This document shows positions 1 through 8,681 of a stretch of 64,000 bases of DNA, piece by piece. The stretch comes from Empedobacter sp036647415 (GTDB lineage Bacteria; Bacteroidota; Bacteroidia; Flavobacteriales; Weeksellaceae). The DNA lies in assembly GCF_036647415.1 (NCBI RefSeq), contig NZ_JAVXKG010000004.1:1-64000 (forward strand). Reading direction: 5' to 3'. How positions within the stretch are numbered: the first letter of the stretch is position 1; each line of letters opens with the position of its first letter. Under the pieces are notes generated by a model that ran no database searches, was not told the DNA's origin, and saw only the letters and a program-made list of their open reading frames with translations. A program made the position numbers and the translations under genes.

Positions 1-49
1 TGTAAATCCGTTGGTTTCACCTTCGCAGGTTCGAATCCTGCTCTCCCCA
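1..49 (+). tRNA. tRNA-Tyr (GTA), 5' part outside window
   Basis: The anticodon loop CTGTAAA is seen from its second base, with anticodon GTA at 2-4. A long variable arm typical of tRNA-Tyr follows, then a T arm (gcagg/cctgc around ttcgaat) and the 3' acceptor strand tctcccc with discriminator A at 49. CCA is not encoded. The D arm and 5' acceptor strand lie left of the window. It heads a tRNA-tuf-secE-nusG cluster arrangement common in Flavobacteriia. Confidence 0.93.
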
Positions 50-79
50 CAAATACTATTTTAATTTTCTTTAAATCAT

Positions 80-110
80 TTTGCGAATTAGTATATAATT
101 TCTAAATTTG
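80..110 (+). promoter_or_regulatory. Bacteroidota-type promoter for tRNA-Gly
   Basis: TTTG at 80-83 and TAAATTTG at 103-110 are separated by 19 bases, matching the -33 TTTG / -7 TAnnTTTG consensus of Bacteroidota sigma-ABfr promoters. The box ends 27 bases before the mature tRNA-Gly. It suggests that tRNA-Gly, and possibly tuf, has its own promoter apart from tRNA-Tyr. Confidence 0.7.
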
Positions 111-137
111 CAATGCTTTATGAAAATTAAAGTAAAC

Positions 138-210
138 GCGGGAATAGCTCAATTGGTAGAGCGTCAGCCTTCCAAGCTGAATGTTGCGAGTTCGAGTCTC
201 GTTTCCCGCT
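138..210 (+). tRNA. tRNA-Gly (TCC)
   Basis: A complete 73-base cloverleaf. Acceptor gcgggaa pairs with ttcccgc, the discriminator is T as expected for glycine, the anticodon loop CTTCCAA carries anticodon TCC, and the T loop is ttcgagt. CCA is not encoded. It lies between tRNA-Tyr and tuf. Confidence 0.96.
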
Positions 211-329
211 CAATAAAAATCTGGTGGAATCCAGTTTGGTTAATCTTTAAAGTGGTTGTTGAAACTAAATTTATTCAAGGTTAACATTAAATCAAGAAAT
301 AAAATACTTTATATATCAATCAAAAAGTG

Positions 330-337
330 TATTTTTG
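330..337 (+). promoter_or_regulatory. probable tuf -7 box
   Basis: TATTTTTG fits TAnnTTTG and lies 66 bases before the tuf ATG. The matching -33 region is only T-rich (cttta at 307-311), so the assignment rests on the -7 element alone. Confidence 0.45.
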
Positions 338-403
338 CACTTGAAAATAATTAAAGTTATTTTTTTAATTTAAGTATAACAATAGAAATTAATAAAAAGT
401 AAA

Positions 404-1591
404 ATGGCAAAGGAAACTTTTAACCGTAACAAGCCGCACTTAAATATTGGTACTATTGGTCACGTTGACCACGGTAAAACAACTTTGACTGCTGCGATTA
501 CTAAAGTATTAGCTGACGCTGGTTTTTCAGAAGCAAAAGCTTTTGATCAAATCGACAACGCTCCAGAAGAAAAAGAAAGAGGTATTACAATTAATACATC
601 TCACGTAGAGTACGAAACTGCAAACCGTCATTACGCACACGTTGACTGTCCAGGTCACGCGGATTACGTAAAGAACATGGTAACAGGAGCTGCTCAAATG
701 GATGGTGGTATCTTAGTAGTAGCTGCTACTGATGGTCCAATGCCTCAAACTCGCGAGCACATCTTATTATGTCGCCAAGTAAACGTTCCTCGTATCGTTG
801 TTTTCTTAAACAAAGTTGATATGGTTGACGATGAAGAGTTATTAGAATTAGTAGAAATGGAAGTAAGAGACTTATTGTCTTCTTATGAGTACGATGGTGA
901 TAACACTCCAGTTATTCAAGGTTCTGCTTTAGGTGCATTAAACGGTGAGCCTCAATGGGTTGATACTGTTTTAGACTTAATGGCGAAAGTTGATGTTTGG
1001 ATTGAGCAACCAGTTCGTGATCAAGATAAACCATTCTTAATGCCAGTAGAGGATGTATTCTCTATTACAGGTCGTGGTACTGTAGCAACAGGACGTATCG
1101 AAGCAGGTGTTATTAATTCAGGTGAAGGAGTAGATATCGTAGGTATGGGAGAAGAAAAATTAACTTCTACTGTAACAGGTGTTGAAATGTTCCGTAAAAT
1201 CTTAGATAGAGGTGAAGCTGGAGATAACGTAGGTTTATTATTAAGAGGTATTGAAAAGTCTGATATCCGTAGAGGTATGGTTATCGCTAAGGCTGGATCT
1301 GTAACTCCTCACAAAAAATTCAAGGCTGAGGTTTATATCTTAACTAAAGAAGAAGGTGGTCGTCACACTCCATTCCACAACCGTTACCGTCCACAGTTTT
1401 ACGTACGTACAACTGACGTAACAGGAGAAATCAACTTACCAGAAGGTGTAGAGATGGTTTTACCAGGAGATAACTTAACTATTACAGTTGAATTATTACA
1501 ACCAATTGCATTAAACGAAGGTTTACGTTTCGCTATCCGCGAAGGTGGACGTACAGTAGGTGCAGGTCAGGTAACTGAAATTTTAGAATAA
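404..1591 (+). CDS. tuf: elongation factor Tu
   Basis: GTPase that delivers aminoacyl-tRNA to the ribosomal A site. The 395-residue length is normal. G1 motif GHVDHGKT is at residues 19-26, DCPGH at 81-85 and NKVD at 136-139, followed by the two beta-barrel domains with the conserved GRGTVATGRIE segment. The MAKETF start is the standard one. It is placed behind tRNA-Tyr and tRNA-Gly and ends at a strong terminator, so it probably forms a tRNA-tuf transcript. Codon use is visibly more G/C-rich than that of the accessory genes later in the window, as expected for a highly expressed gene. Confidence 0.99.
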   Translation: MAKETFNRNKPHLNIGTIGHVDHGKTTLTAAITKVLADAGFSEAKAFDQIDNAPEEKERGITINTSHVEYETANRHYAHVDCPGHADYVKNMVTGAAQMDGGILVVAATDGPMPQTREHILLCRQVNVPRIVVFLNKVDMVDDEELLELVEMEVRDLLSSYEYDGDNTPVIQGSALGALNGEPQWVDTVLDLMAKVDVWIEQPVRDQDKPFLMPVEDVFSITGRGTVATGRIEAGVINSGEGVDIVGMGEEKLTSTVTGVEMFRKILDRGEAGDNVGLLLRGIEKSDIRRGMVIAKAGSVTPHKKFKAEVYILTKEEGGRHTPFHNRYRPQFYVRTTDVTGEINLPEGVEMVLPGDNLTITVELLQPIALNEGLRFAIREGGRTVGAGQVTEILE

Positions 1592-1617
1592 TATTCTAAT
1601 TATATAATACAGAAGAT

Positions 1618-1650
1618 GTGGTAATCTTCATAGATTACCACTCTTTTTTT
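1618..1650 (+). terminator. rho-independent terminator after tuf
   Basis: A perfect 10-bp stem (1618-1627 with 1632-1641) closes a 4-base loop and is followed by a run of seven T. It ends only five bases before the mature 5' end of tRNA-Trp. Confidence 0.9.
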
Positions 1651-1655
1651 ATTCT

Positions 1656-1726
1656 ACGGGCATAGTTCAATGGTAGAATAGCGGTCTCCAAAACCGTTGA
1701 TCAGGGTTCGAATCCTTGTGCCCGTG
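1656..1726 (+). tRNA. tRNA-Trp (CCA)
   Basis: A complete 71-base cloverleaf with acceptor acgggca/tgcccgt, discriminator G, anticodon loop CTCCAAA (anticodon CCA) and T loop ttcgaat. It lies 15 bases before secE. A tRNA-Trp next to secE-nusG is a widespread bacterial arrangement, so the tRNA is probably cut from the secE-nusG transcript. Confidence 0.96.
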
Positions 1727-1741
1727 CTAATTTAAAACGAT

Positions 1742-1930
1742 ATGAAAGTCGTACAATATTTTAAAGATTCTTTTGTAGAGTTTAAAGAACATGTAACATG
1801 GCCATCTTTTGCTAGTCTACAAAAAGACACAATTATTGTTGCAATAGCTACAGTTTTGTTAGCTATATTTTTATATGCGGTAGATACGATATTCACACAA
1901 GTGTTGAATTTCATCTACGGCGCTTTTTAG
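1742..1930 (+). CDS. secE: preprotein translocase subunit SecE
   Basis: Small inner-membrane subunit of the SecYEG channel that clamps SecY. It has 62 residues: an amphipathic N-terminal segment with the conserved FKEHVTWPS motif (about 14-22), then one membrane span at about 29-50. This is the short single-span form usual in Bacteroidota. It sits 15 bases after tRNA-Trp and 34 bases before nusG. The antisense reading frame over the same bases is a shadow. Confidence 0.96.
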   Translation: MKVVQYFKDSFVEFKEHVTWPSFASLQKDTIIVAIATVLLAIFLYAVDTIFTQVLNFIYGAF

Positions 1931-1964
1931 TTTGTAACACATCCCGTTTAGCAATTATAGAATC

Positions 1965-2513
1965 ATGAGTGAAAAGAAATGGTACGTAATCAAAACTGTG
2001 GCTGGTCAAGAGCTAAAAGTAAAAGATTACATTGAAAGAGAAATTCAATACCAAAATTTGAATGATTATGTAGGACAGATTGTTGTTCCTATGGAAAAAG
2101 TGATTCAAATCCGTAACGGTAAAAAATATCAAAAGGAAAAAGTTCACTTTCCTGGTTACATTATGATAGAAGCTGAACTTGTAGGAGAAATTCCTCACAT
2201 GGTAAAGAATACATCAGGTGTAATTAGCTTTTTAAGTGCAACAAAAGGAGGAAATCCTGTACCAATGAGACAATCGGAAGTAAACCGAATGTTAGGTAAA
2301 GTTGACGAATTAGCTGAAAATGTAGATACATCAATTTCTATCCCATATATTATAGGAGAAAATGTAAAAGTTATCGACGGACCTTTTAACGGTTTCAACG
2401 GAACTGTTGAAAAAATTATTGAGGACAAACGTAAATTAGAGGTAATGGTTTTAATCTTCGGACGTAAAACACCTTTAGAGTTAAGTTTTAATCAAGTTGA
2501 GAAGGTATCATAA
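1965..2513 (+). CDS. nusG: transcription termination/antitermination factor NusG
   Basis: Binds RNA polymerase to control pausing and Rho action and couples transcription to translation. The NGN domain begins with WYVIKTVAGQE (residues 6-16), and the C-terminal KOW domain covers about 129-182 (GENVKVIDGPFNGFNG). The 182-residue length is normal. It follows secE and precedes rplK by 72 bases. No promoter was recognised in that gap, so co-transcription with the ribosomal protein genes is likely. Confidence 0.98.
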   Translation: MSEKKWYVIKTVAGQELKVKDYIEREIQYQNLNDYVGQIVVPMEKVIQIRNGKKYQKEKVHFPGYIMIEAELVGEIPHMVKNTSGVISFLSATKGGNPVPMRQSEVNRMLGKVDELAENVDTSISIPYIIGENVKVIDGPFNGFNGTVEKIIEDKRKLEVMVLIFGRKTPLELSFNQVEKVS

Positions 2514-2585
2514 CCTTTCAACACAATTATTAAAGTAGAAATTTAGGCTGCTTCCACATAACGCTTAATTTTAAGAATTAAAAAA

Positions 2586-3026
2586 ATGGCAAAAAGAATT
2601 GAAAAAGTTGTAAAACTTCAAGTTAAAGGAGGACAAGCAAATCCTTCGCCACCAGTAGGACCGGCTTTAGGTGCTGCAGGTGTTAACATTATGGAGTTTT
2701 GTAAACAATTTAATGGACGTACACAAGAGAAACAAGGTGCAGTGTTACCAGTTGTTATTACAGTGTATCAAGACAAATCGTTTGATTTCGTAATTAAAAC
2801 TCCACCAGCTGCAATTCAGTTAATGGAAGCTGCGAAATTGAAAAAAGGATCAGGTGTTCCTAACCGTCAAAAAGTTGGATCAATCACTTGGGATCAAATT
2901 AGAGCTATTGCTGAAGACAAGTTAGTAGACATGAACTGTTTTACTATCGAGTCTGCTATGAAAATGGTTGCTGGAACTGCGCGTTCTATGGGTATAACTG
3001 TAAAAGGCGGTCAAGCTCCAGAATAA
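2586..3026 (+). CDS. rplK: 50S ribosomal protein L11
   Basis: Forms the GTPase-associated centre of the large subunit with 23S rRNA. The 146-residue length is standard. The N-terminal domain has the proline-rich NPSPPVGPALG loop (about 20-30), the flexible region targeted by thiopeptides, and the C-terminal RNA-binding domain ends at about 140. It is first of the L11-L1-L10-L12 block, 20 bases before rplA. Confidence 0.99.
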   Translation: MAKRIEKVVKLQVKGGQANPSPPVGPALGAAGVNIMEFCKQFNGRTQEKQGAVLPVVITVYQDKSFDFVIKTPPAAIQLMEAAKLKKGSGVPNRQKVGSITWDQIRAIAEDKLVDMNCFTIESAMKMVAGTARSMGITVKGGQAPE

Positions 3027-3046
3027 TTAAAAACACATTTTAGGAA

Positions 3047-3742
3047 ATGGCAAAGTTAACAAAAAAGCAAAAGGAAGCACAAGCTAAAGTAGATAAAAAC
3101 AAACTTTACTCAATAGAAGACGCGTCTTCATTAGTAAAAGAAGTTAATTACGCAAAGTTTGATGCATCAGTTGATATAGCAGTTCGTTTAGGAGTAGATC
3201 CTAAGAAAGCTAACCAAATGGTACGTGGAGTAGTTTCATTACCTCACGGAACTGGTAAAGATGTAAAAGTATTAGCATTAGTAACTCCAGACAAAGAAGC
3301 TGAAGCAAAAGCTGCAGGAGCTGATTATGTAGGATTAGATGAATACTTACAAAAAATTAAAGAAGGTTGGACAGATGTTGACGTTATCGTTACAATGCCA
3401 GCTGTAATGGGTAAATTAGGACCATTAGGACGTATTTTAGGACCTCGTGGATTAATGCCTAACCCAAAATCAGGAACTGTAACTGTAGAAGTTGGTAAAG
3501 CCGTTTCTGAAGTTAAAGCAGGTAAAATCGATTTCAAAGTAGACCGTTACGGAATTATCCACGCTGCAATTGGTAAAGTATCTTTTGATGCTGATAAAAT
3601 TAAAGAAAATGCGAATGAATTAATTCAAACTTTAGTTAAATTAAAACCAACAGCTGCTAAAGGAACGTATGTAAGAAGCATTACGCTTTCTACAACTCAA
3701 TCAGTAGGTGTACCAGTTGATCCAAAAAGTGTAAACGCTTAA
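3047..3742 (+). CDS. rplA: 50S ribosomal protein L1
   Basis: Forms the mobile L1 stalk that helps release E-site tRNA; in many bacteria it also represses its own operon by binding the mRNA leader. It has 231 residues, with the signature MPKSGT-type region (GRILGPRGLMPNPKSGT) near residues 125-145. It lies between rplK and rplJ with gaps of 20 and 12 bases. I could not identify an L1 mRNA target site with confidence. Confidence 0.99.
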   Translation: MAKLTKKQKEAQAKVDKNKLYSIEDASSLVKEVNYAKFDASVDIAVRLGVDPKKANQMVRGVVSLPHGTGKDVKVLALVTPDKEAEAKAAGADYVGLDEYLQKIKEGWTDVDVIVTMPAVMGKLGPLGRILGPRGLMPNPKSGTVTVEVGKAVSEVKAGKIDFKVDRYGIIHAAIGKVSFDADKIKENANELIQTLVKLKPTAAKGTYVRSITLSTTQSVGVPVDPKSVNA

Positions 3743-3754
3743 AATTAGTAGATT

Positions 3755-4270
3755 ATGGCAATGACAAAACAAGATAAAGCAAATATGATAGATGAATTGC
3801 AAGCTGTATTAGCGGAAGCAAAAATCATCTACTTAGCAGATATCGATGGATTAAACGCTGTTAATACTACTGAATTGAGAAGAGCTTGCTATAAAGGCAA
3901 TGTATCTTTACGCGTAGTAAAAAACACTTTATTAAAGAAAGCAATGGAGCAAGTAGAAGACAAAAACTTCGAAGAGCTTTATGGATCTTTAAAAGGGAAT
4001 ACAGCTTTAATGACTGCTGAAGTTGGTAATGCACCAGCTAAAGTTATTGATGTTTTTAGAAAAAAATCTGAAAAACCTATCTTAAAAGGAGCTTGGATTG
4101 AAGATAATACTTTTGTTGGTGATGACAAATTACCTCAATTAGTTGCATTAAAATCTCGCGAAGAATTAATCGCAGATATCGTAATGTTACTTCAGTCTCC
4201 AATCAAAACTCTTGTTTCTCAATTAGAGAACAAAGACGCTTCAAAAGAAGAAGGAGCATCAGAAGAATAG
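3755..4270 (+). CDS. rplJ: 50S ribosomal protein L10
   Basis: Anchors the L7/L12 dimers to the ribosome stalk base. It has 171 residues: an RNA-binding globular domain with the conserved RVVKNTLLKKA segment (about 53-63), and a C-terminal helix that carries L12 binding sites and ends in an acidic, flexible tail. The gap to rplA is only 12 bases, so there is no room for the long structured L10 leader found in some bacteria; any autoregulation must act differently. Confidence 0.98.
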   Translation: MAMTKQDKANMIDELQAVLAEAKIIYLADIDGLNAVNTTELRRACYKGNVSLRVVKNTLLKKAMEQVEDKNFEELYGSLKGNTALMTAEVGNAPAKVIDVFRKKSEKPILKGAWIEDNTFVGDDKLPQLVALKSREELIADIVMLLQSPIKTLVSQLENKDASKEEGASEE

Positions 4271-4312
4271 GACACACTCATATTAAATAGTTGACAAACA
4301 AAAAAAATTAAA

Positions 4313-4678
4313 ATGGCAGATTTAAAAAAATTAGCTGAAGAGTTAGTAAACTTAACAGTATTAGAAGTTAATGAATTATCTACAATCTTAAAAGATGAAT
4401 ATGGTATCGAACCAGCTGCTGCTGCAGTTATCGTTGCTGCAGGTGGAGGAGAGGCTGCTGAAGAGCAAACTGAATTCGACGTTATCTTAAAAGAAAGTGG
4501 AGCATCTAAATTAGCAGTAGTTAAATTAGTAAAAGAATTAACTGGAAAAGGATTAAAAGAAGCTAAAGATTTAGTAGATTCAGTTCCTGCAACAGTTAAA
4601 GAAGCAGTTTCTAAAGACGAAGCTGAAGCTTTAAAGAAACAGCTAGAAGAAGCTGGTGCAGTAGTAGAATTGAAGTAA
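4313..4678 (+). CDS. rplL: 50S ribosomal protein L7/L12
   Basis: Stalk protein that recruits translation factors and stimulates their GTPase activity. It has 121 residues: an N-terminal dimerisation helix, an Ala/Gly-rich hinge (about 41-57) and a C-terminal factor-binding domain with KLAVVKLVKELTGKGLKEAKDLV. It is followed by a strong hairpin before rpoB, as is typical of bacteria that need several L12 copies per ribosome. Confidence 0.99.
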   Translation: MADLKKLAEELVNLTVLEVNELSTILKDEYGIEPAAAAVIVAAGGGEAAEEQTEFDVILKESGASKLAVVKLVKELTGKGLKEAKDLVDSVPATVKEAVSKDEAEALKKQLEEAGAVVELK

Positions 4679-4698
4679 TTTTTATTACTCAACAATAT

Positions 4699-4741
4699 AG
4701 GTTTGGACCTAACACATAGCGTGTTAGGTCTAAACCTTTTT
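4699..4741 (+). terminator. hairpin between rplL and rpoB (attenuator-like)
   Basis: A 17-bp stem (4699-4715 with 4721-4737) has a single G-U pair and a 5-base loop, and is followed by a run of T to 4741. It looks like an intrinsic terminator inside the operon. A partial terminator at this place is known in Escherichia coli, where it lowers rpoBC expression relative to ribosomal proteins; the same role here is inference. A TAnnTTTG-like element (4698-4705) overlaps the left arm but has no good -33 partner. Confidence 0.8.
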
Positions 4742-4780
4742 ACGCATAAAGTCATTATATAAACCAAAATTCATTCGAAA

Positions 4781-7700
4781 TTGGCCACTAAAGCAACATT
4801 AAGCACGACTGAGAAAAAAGAAAGATTGAACTTTTCTACTGCAAAAGCAGTCGCTCAGTTCCCAGATTTCCTTGACATTCAGATCAAATCGTTTGAAGAT
4901 TTTTTCCAGTTGGAAACAAGACCTGACCAACGAAAAAATGAAGGTCTTTACCGAACATTTGCTGAGAATTTTCCAATCACGGATACACGCAATCAGTTTG
5001 TTTTAGAATTCTTAGATTATTTCGTAGATCCACCACGTTACACAATTGATGAGTGTATCGAAAGAGGATTAACGTACAGTGTTCCATTAAAGGCTCGCCT
5101 TAAATTGTACTGTACAGACGATGAACATGAGGATTTTGAAACAGTTGTACAAGACGTATATCTAGGAACAATTCCTTACATGTCTCCTTCAGGATCATTT
5201 ATTATAAATGGTGCCGAACGTGTTATTGTATCACAATTACACCGTTCTCCTGGGGTATTCTTTGGGCAATCTTTCCATGCGAATGGTACAAAATTGTACT
5301 CATCTCGTATCATTCCTTTCAAAGGATCTTGGATTGAGTTCGCAACAGATATTAATAGCGTTATGTACGCTTATATCGACCGTAAGAAAAAGTTACCTTT
5401 AACAACTTTATTACGTGCTATCGGATATGAAAGAGATAAAGATATCTTAGAAATTTTTGATTTAGCAGAAGAAGTTAAAGTAAACAAAGCAACTTTGAAA
5501 AAAGTTGTAGGTCGTAAACTTGCTGCACGTGTATTAAATACATGGCACGAGGATTTCGTAGATGAAGACACTGGAGAAGTTGTATCTATCGAACGTAATG
5601 AAATTATTTTAGACCGTGAAACAATCTTAGAAAAAGATCACATCGATCAAATCGTAGATTCAGGTGTAAAAACAATCTTATTACACAAAGAAGATATCAA
5701 TTCTGCAGATTATGGAATTATCCACAATACACTACAGAAAGACCCTACGAATACTGAAAAAGAAGCCGTAGAGTATATCTATAGACAATTACGTAACGCT
5801 GAGCCACCAGATGAGGAAACAGCTAGAGGAATTATTGATAAATTATTCTTCTCTGACCAACGTTATTCATTAGGTGAAGTAGGTCGTTACAGATTAAACA
5901 AAAAATTAGGCTTAAGCATTAGCGAGGAAGTACAAGTATTAACTCGTGAAGATATCATTTCGATTATTAAATACTTAATCGAATTAGTTAACTCTAAAGC
6001 AGAGGTAGATGATATTGACCACTTATCTAACCGTCGTGTTAGAACAGTAGGTGAGCAAATGGCTAGCCAATTCGGAGTAGGTTTAGCACGTATGGCTAGA
6101 ACTATCCGCGAAAGAATGAATGTTCGTGACAACGAGGTGTTTACACCAATCGATTTGATTAATGCAAAAACATTATCATCTGTTATCAACTCATTCTTCG
6201 GAACGAACCAGTTATCTCAGTTCATGGATCAAACGAATCCATTATCAGAGATTACACACAAACGTCGTTTATCAGCATTAGGACCTGGAGGTTTATCAAG
6301 AGAAAGAGCGGGATTCGAGGTACGAGATGTACACCACACTCATTATGGACGTTTATGTCCAATTGAAACTCCTGAGGGACCAAACATTGGTTTGATTTCG
6401 TCATTATGTGTATTCGCTAAAGTTAATAACTTAGGGTTCATCGAAACACCGTACAGAAAAGTAGAAGAAGGAATTGTGGACGTCGAATCAGCACCTATCT
6501 ATTTAACTGCGGAAGAGGAAGAATCTAAAGTAATTGCTCAAGCCAATATCGACATGACCGACGATGGTACTATTGCTACAGAACGTGTAACTGCTCGTGA
6601 AGATGGAGATTTCCCAGTTGTAACTCCATCAGAAGTAGATTTAATCGACGTTGCGCCAAACCAGATTGCTTCTATCTCAGCATCTCTTATTCCTTTCTTG
6701 GAGCATGATGATGCCAACCGTGCGTTGATGGGATCGAACATGATGCGTCAGGCAGTTCCATTATTAAAACCTCAAGCACCTATTGTAGGTACTGGATTAG
6801 AGAAGCAAGTTGCAAAAGATTCAAGAATCTTAGTAAATGCAGAACGTGAAGGTACAGTAACATACGTAGATGCTGACATTATAACAATAAAATATGATAG
6901 AACAGAAGATGAAGAGTTGGTAAACTTTGACTCATCTGAGAAAACATATAATTTAACAAAATTCAGAAAAACCAACCAAGGAACAACGATTACATTAAAA
7001 CCAATCGTTAAAATTGGAGACCGCGTAGAAAAAGGTCAAGTTTTATCTGAAGGTTACGCAACAGAAGGAGGAGAATTAGCAATTGGTCGTAACATGGTTG
7101 TTGCCTTTATGCCTTGGCAAGGGTACAACTTTGAGGATGCCATTGTAATCTCAGAAAAAGCTGTTCGCGAAGACTGGTTTACATCTATCCACATCGATGA
7201 GTATTCATTAGATGTACGTGATACAAAATTAGGTATGGAAGAGTTAACAGCTGACATTCCTAACGTTTCTGAAGAGGCTACAAAAGACTTAGATGAAAAC
7301 GGTATGATCCGTATCGGAGCAGAAGTAAAACCTGGTGATATTTTAATTGGTAAGATTACTCCAAAAGGAGAATCAGATCCAACACCTGAAGAAAAATTAT
7401 TACGTGCAATCTTTGGTGACAAAGCTGGTGATGTAAAAGATGCTTCTCTTAAAGCTTCTCCATCATTACGCGGTGTTGTTATCAACAAAAAATTATTTTC
7501 ACGTAGTATTAAAGATAAACGTAAACGTTCTCAAGACAAAGCTATCATTGATAGTGTAGAAGGAGAATATGACGTTAAGTTTAACGAATTAAGAGAAGTA
7601 TTATTAGAGAAATTATACGTTTTATTAAACGGAAAAACTTCTCAAGGTATTTACAACGACTTGAATGAAGAAGTTATCAAGAAAGGCGTTAAGTATACTC

Positions 7701-8620
7701 AAAAAATATTATCTAATGTTGAACATTTCTTAAATTTAACAGGTTTAGAATCTTTATGGACAACAGACGAGGATAAGAACGAATTAGTAAAAGAGTTAAT
7801 ACATAATTATAAAATTAAGTACAACGATTTACAAGGAGCTCTTAACCGCGAAAGATTTACAATCTCTGTTGGAGATGAATTACCAGCAGGTATCGTTAAA
7901 TTAGCAAAAATCTATATTGCGAAAAAACGTAAACTGAAAGTTGGGGATAAAATGGCAGGACGCCACGGTAACAAAGGTATTGTTGCTCGTATCGTTCGTG
8001 ACGAAGATATGCCTTTCTTAGAAGACGGAACACCAGTTAACATTGTACTTAACCCACTTGGGGTACCTTCTCGTATGAATATCGGTCAGATTTATGAAAC
8101 GGTATTAGGATGGGCAGGTATGAAGTTAGGACGCAAATTTGCAACTCCTATCTTTGATGGTGCATCAGCAGAGCAAATTGATCAATTAACGGAAGAAGCT
8201 GGTTTACCACGTTTCGGTACTACGTACTTATACGACGGTAACTCAGGAGAACGTTTTGCTCAAAAAGCAACTGTTGGGGTGATTTACATGTTGAAATTAG
8301 GACACATGGTAGATGATAAAATGCACGCGCGTTCTATCGGACCATACTCACTAATTACTCAACAGCCATTAGGAGGTAAAGCACAATTCGGTGGTCAACG
8401 TTTTGGAGAGATGGAGGTTTGGGCATTAGAAGCATTTGGTGCATCTAATATCCTACGCGAAATCTTAACAGTTAAGTCGGATGACGTAATTGGACGTGCA
8501 AAAACTTACGAAGCAATCGTAAAAGGAGACCCAATGCCAGAACCTGGAATTCCAGAATCATTTAACGTATTGTTACATGAATTACAAGGTCTTGGATTAG
8601 ACATAAACTTGGAAGAATAA
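4781..8620 (+). CDS. rpoB: RNA polymerase beta subunit
   Basis: Catalytic core subunit of RNA polymerase and target of rifampicin. It has 1279 residues. The rifampicin region (FFGTNQLSQFMDQTNPLSEITHKRRLSALGPGG) is of the sensitive type as far as can be judged by eye, and the C-terminal GEMEVWALEAFGA segment is intact. The start codon is TTG at 4781; an in-frame TAA lies at 4760-4762 and no ATG lies between, and the TTG begins the ATKATLST-type N terminus expected of relatives. It lies 102 bases after rplL behind the hairpin and 61 bases before rpoC. Confidence 0.98.
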   Translation: MATKATLSTTEKKERLNFSTAKAVAQFPDFLDIQIKSFEDFFQLETRPDQRKNEGLYRTFAENFPITDTRNQFVLEFLDYFVDPPRYTIDECIERGLTYSVPLKARLKLYCTDDEHEDFETVVQDVYLGTIPYMSPSGSFIINGAERVIVSQLHRSPGVFFGQSFHANGTKLYSSRIIPFKGSWIEFATDINSVMYAYIDRKKKLPLTTLLRAIGYERDKDILEIFDLAEEVKVNKATLKKVVGRKLAARVLNTWHEDFVDEDTGEVVSIERNEIILDRETILEKDHIDQIVDSGVKTILLHKEDINSADYGIIHNTLQKDPTNTEKEAVEYIYRQLRNAEPPDEETARGIIDKLFFSDQRYSLGEVGRYRLNKKLGLSISEEVQVLTREDIISIIKYLIELVNSKAEVDDIDHLSNRRVRTVGEQMASQFGVGLARMARTIRERMNVRDNEVFTPIDLINAKTLSSVINSFFGTNQLSQFMDQTNPLSEITHKRRLSALGPGGLSRERAGFEVRDVHHTHYGRLCPIETPEGPNIGLISSLCVFAKVNNLGFIETPYRKVEEGIVDVESAPIYLTAEEEESKVIAQANIDMTDDGTIATERVTAREDGDFPVVTPSEVDLIDVAPNQIASISASLIPFLEHDDANRALMGSNMMRQAVPLLKPQAPIVGTGLEKQVAKDSRILVNAEREGTVTYVDADIITIKYDRTEDEELVNFDSSEKTYNLTKFRKTNQGTTITLKPIVKIGDRVEKGQVLSEGYATEGGELAIGRNMVVAFMPWQGYNFEDAIVISEKAVREDWFTSIHIDEYSLDVRDTKLGMEELTADIPNVSEEATKDLDENGMIRIGAEVKPGDILIGKITPKGESDPTPEEKLLRAIFGDKAGDVKDASLKASPSLRGVVINKKLFSRSIKDKRKRSQDKAIIDSVEGEYDVKFNELREVLLEKLYVLLNGKTSQGIYNDLNEEVIKKGVKYTQKILSNVEHFLNLTGLESLWTTDEDKNELVKELIHNYKIKYNDLQGALNRERFTISVGDELPAGIVKLAKIYIAKKRKLKVGDKMAGRHGNKGIVARIVRDEDMPFLEDGTPVNIVLNPLGVPSRMNIGQIYETVLGWAGMKLGRKFATPIFDGASAEQIDQLTEEAGLPRFGTTYLYDGNSGERFAQKATVGVIYMLKLGHMVDDKMHARSIGPYSLITQQPLGGKAQFGGQRFGEMEVWALEAFGASNILREILTVKSDDVIGRAKTYEAIVKGDPMPEPGIPESFNVLLHELQGLGLDINLEE

Positions 8621-8681
8621 TAGGGCAACCTATTATTCTCCCTTTTCGTTATAATAATATAATTGTTAGATACATTTCTAT

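Noticed and set aside
221..236. Small hairpin after tRNA-Gly as a terminator
   Set aside because: The stem is four base pairs with no T run, too weak to support a call.
1732..1914. Antisense open frame across secE
   Set aside because: It mirrors a clear SecE sequence, has no recognisable motif and no promoter.
2514..2585. Possible L1-binding regulatory structure before rplK
   Set aside because: Only short AT-rich pairing is visible and the conserved L1-target bases could not be identified.
4698..4705. TAGGTTTG as a separate rpoB promoter
   Set aside because: It overlaps the hairpin arm and no TTTG lies about 19 bases upstream; probably chance.
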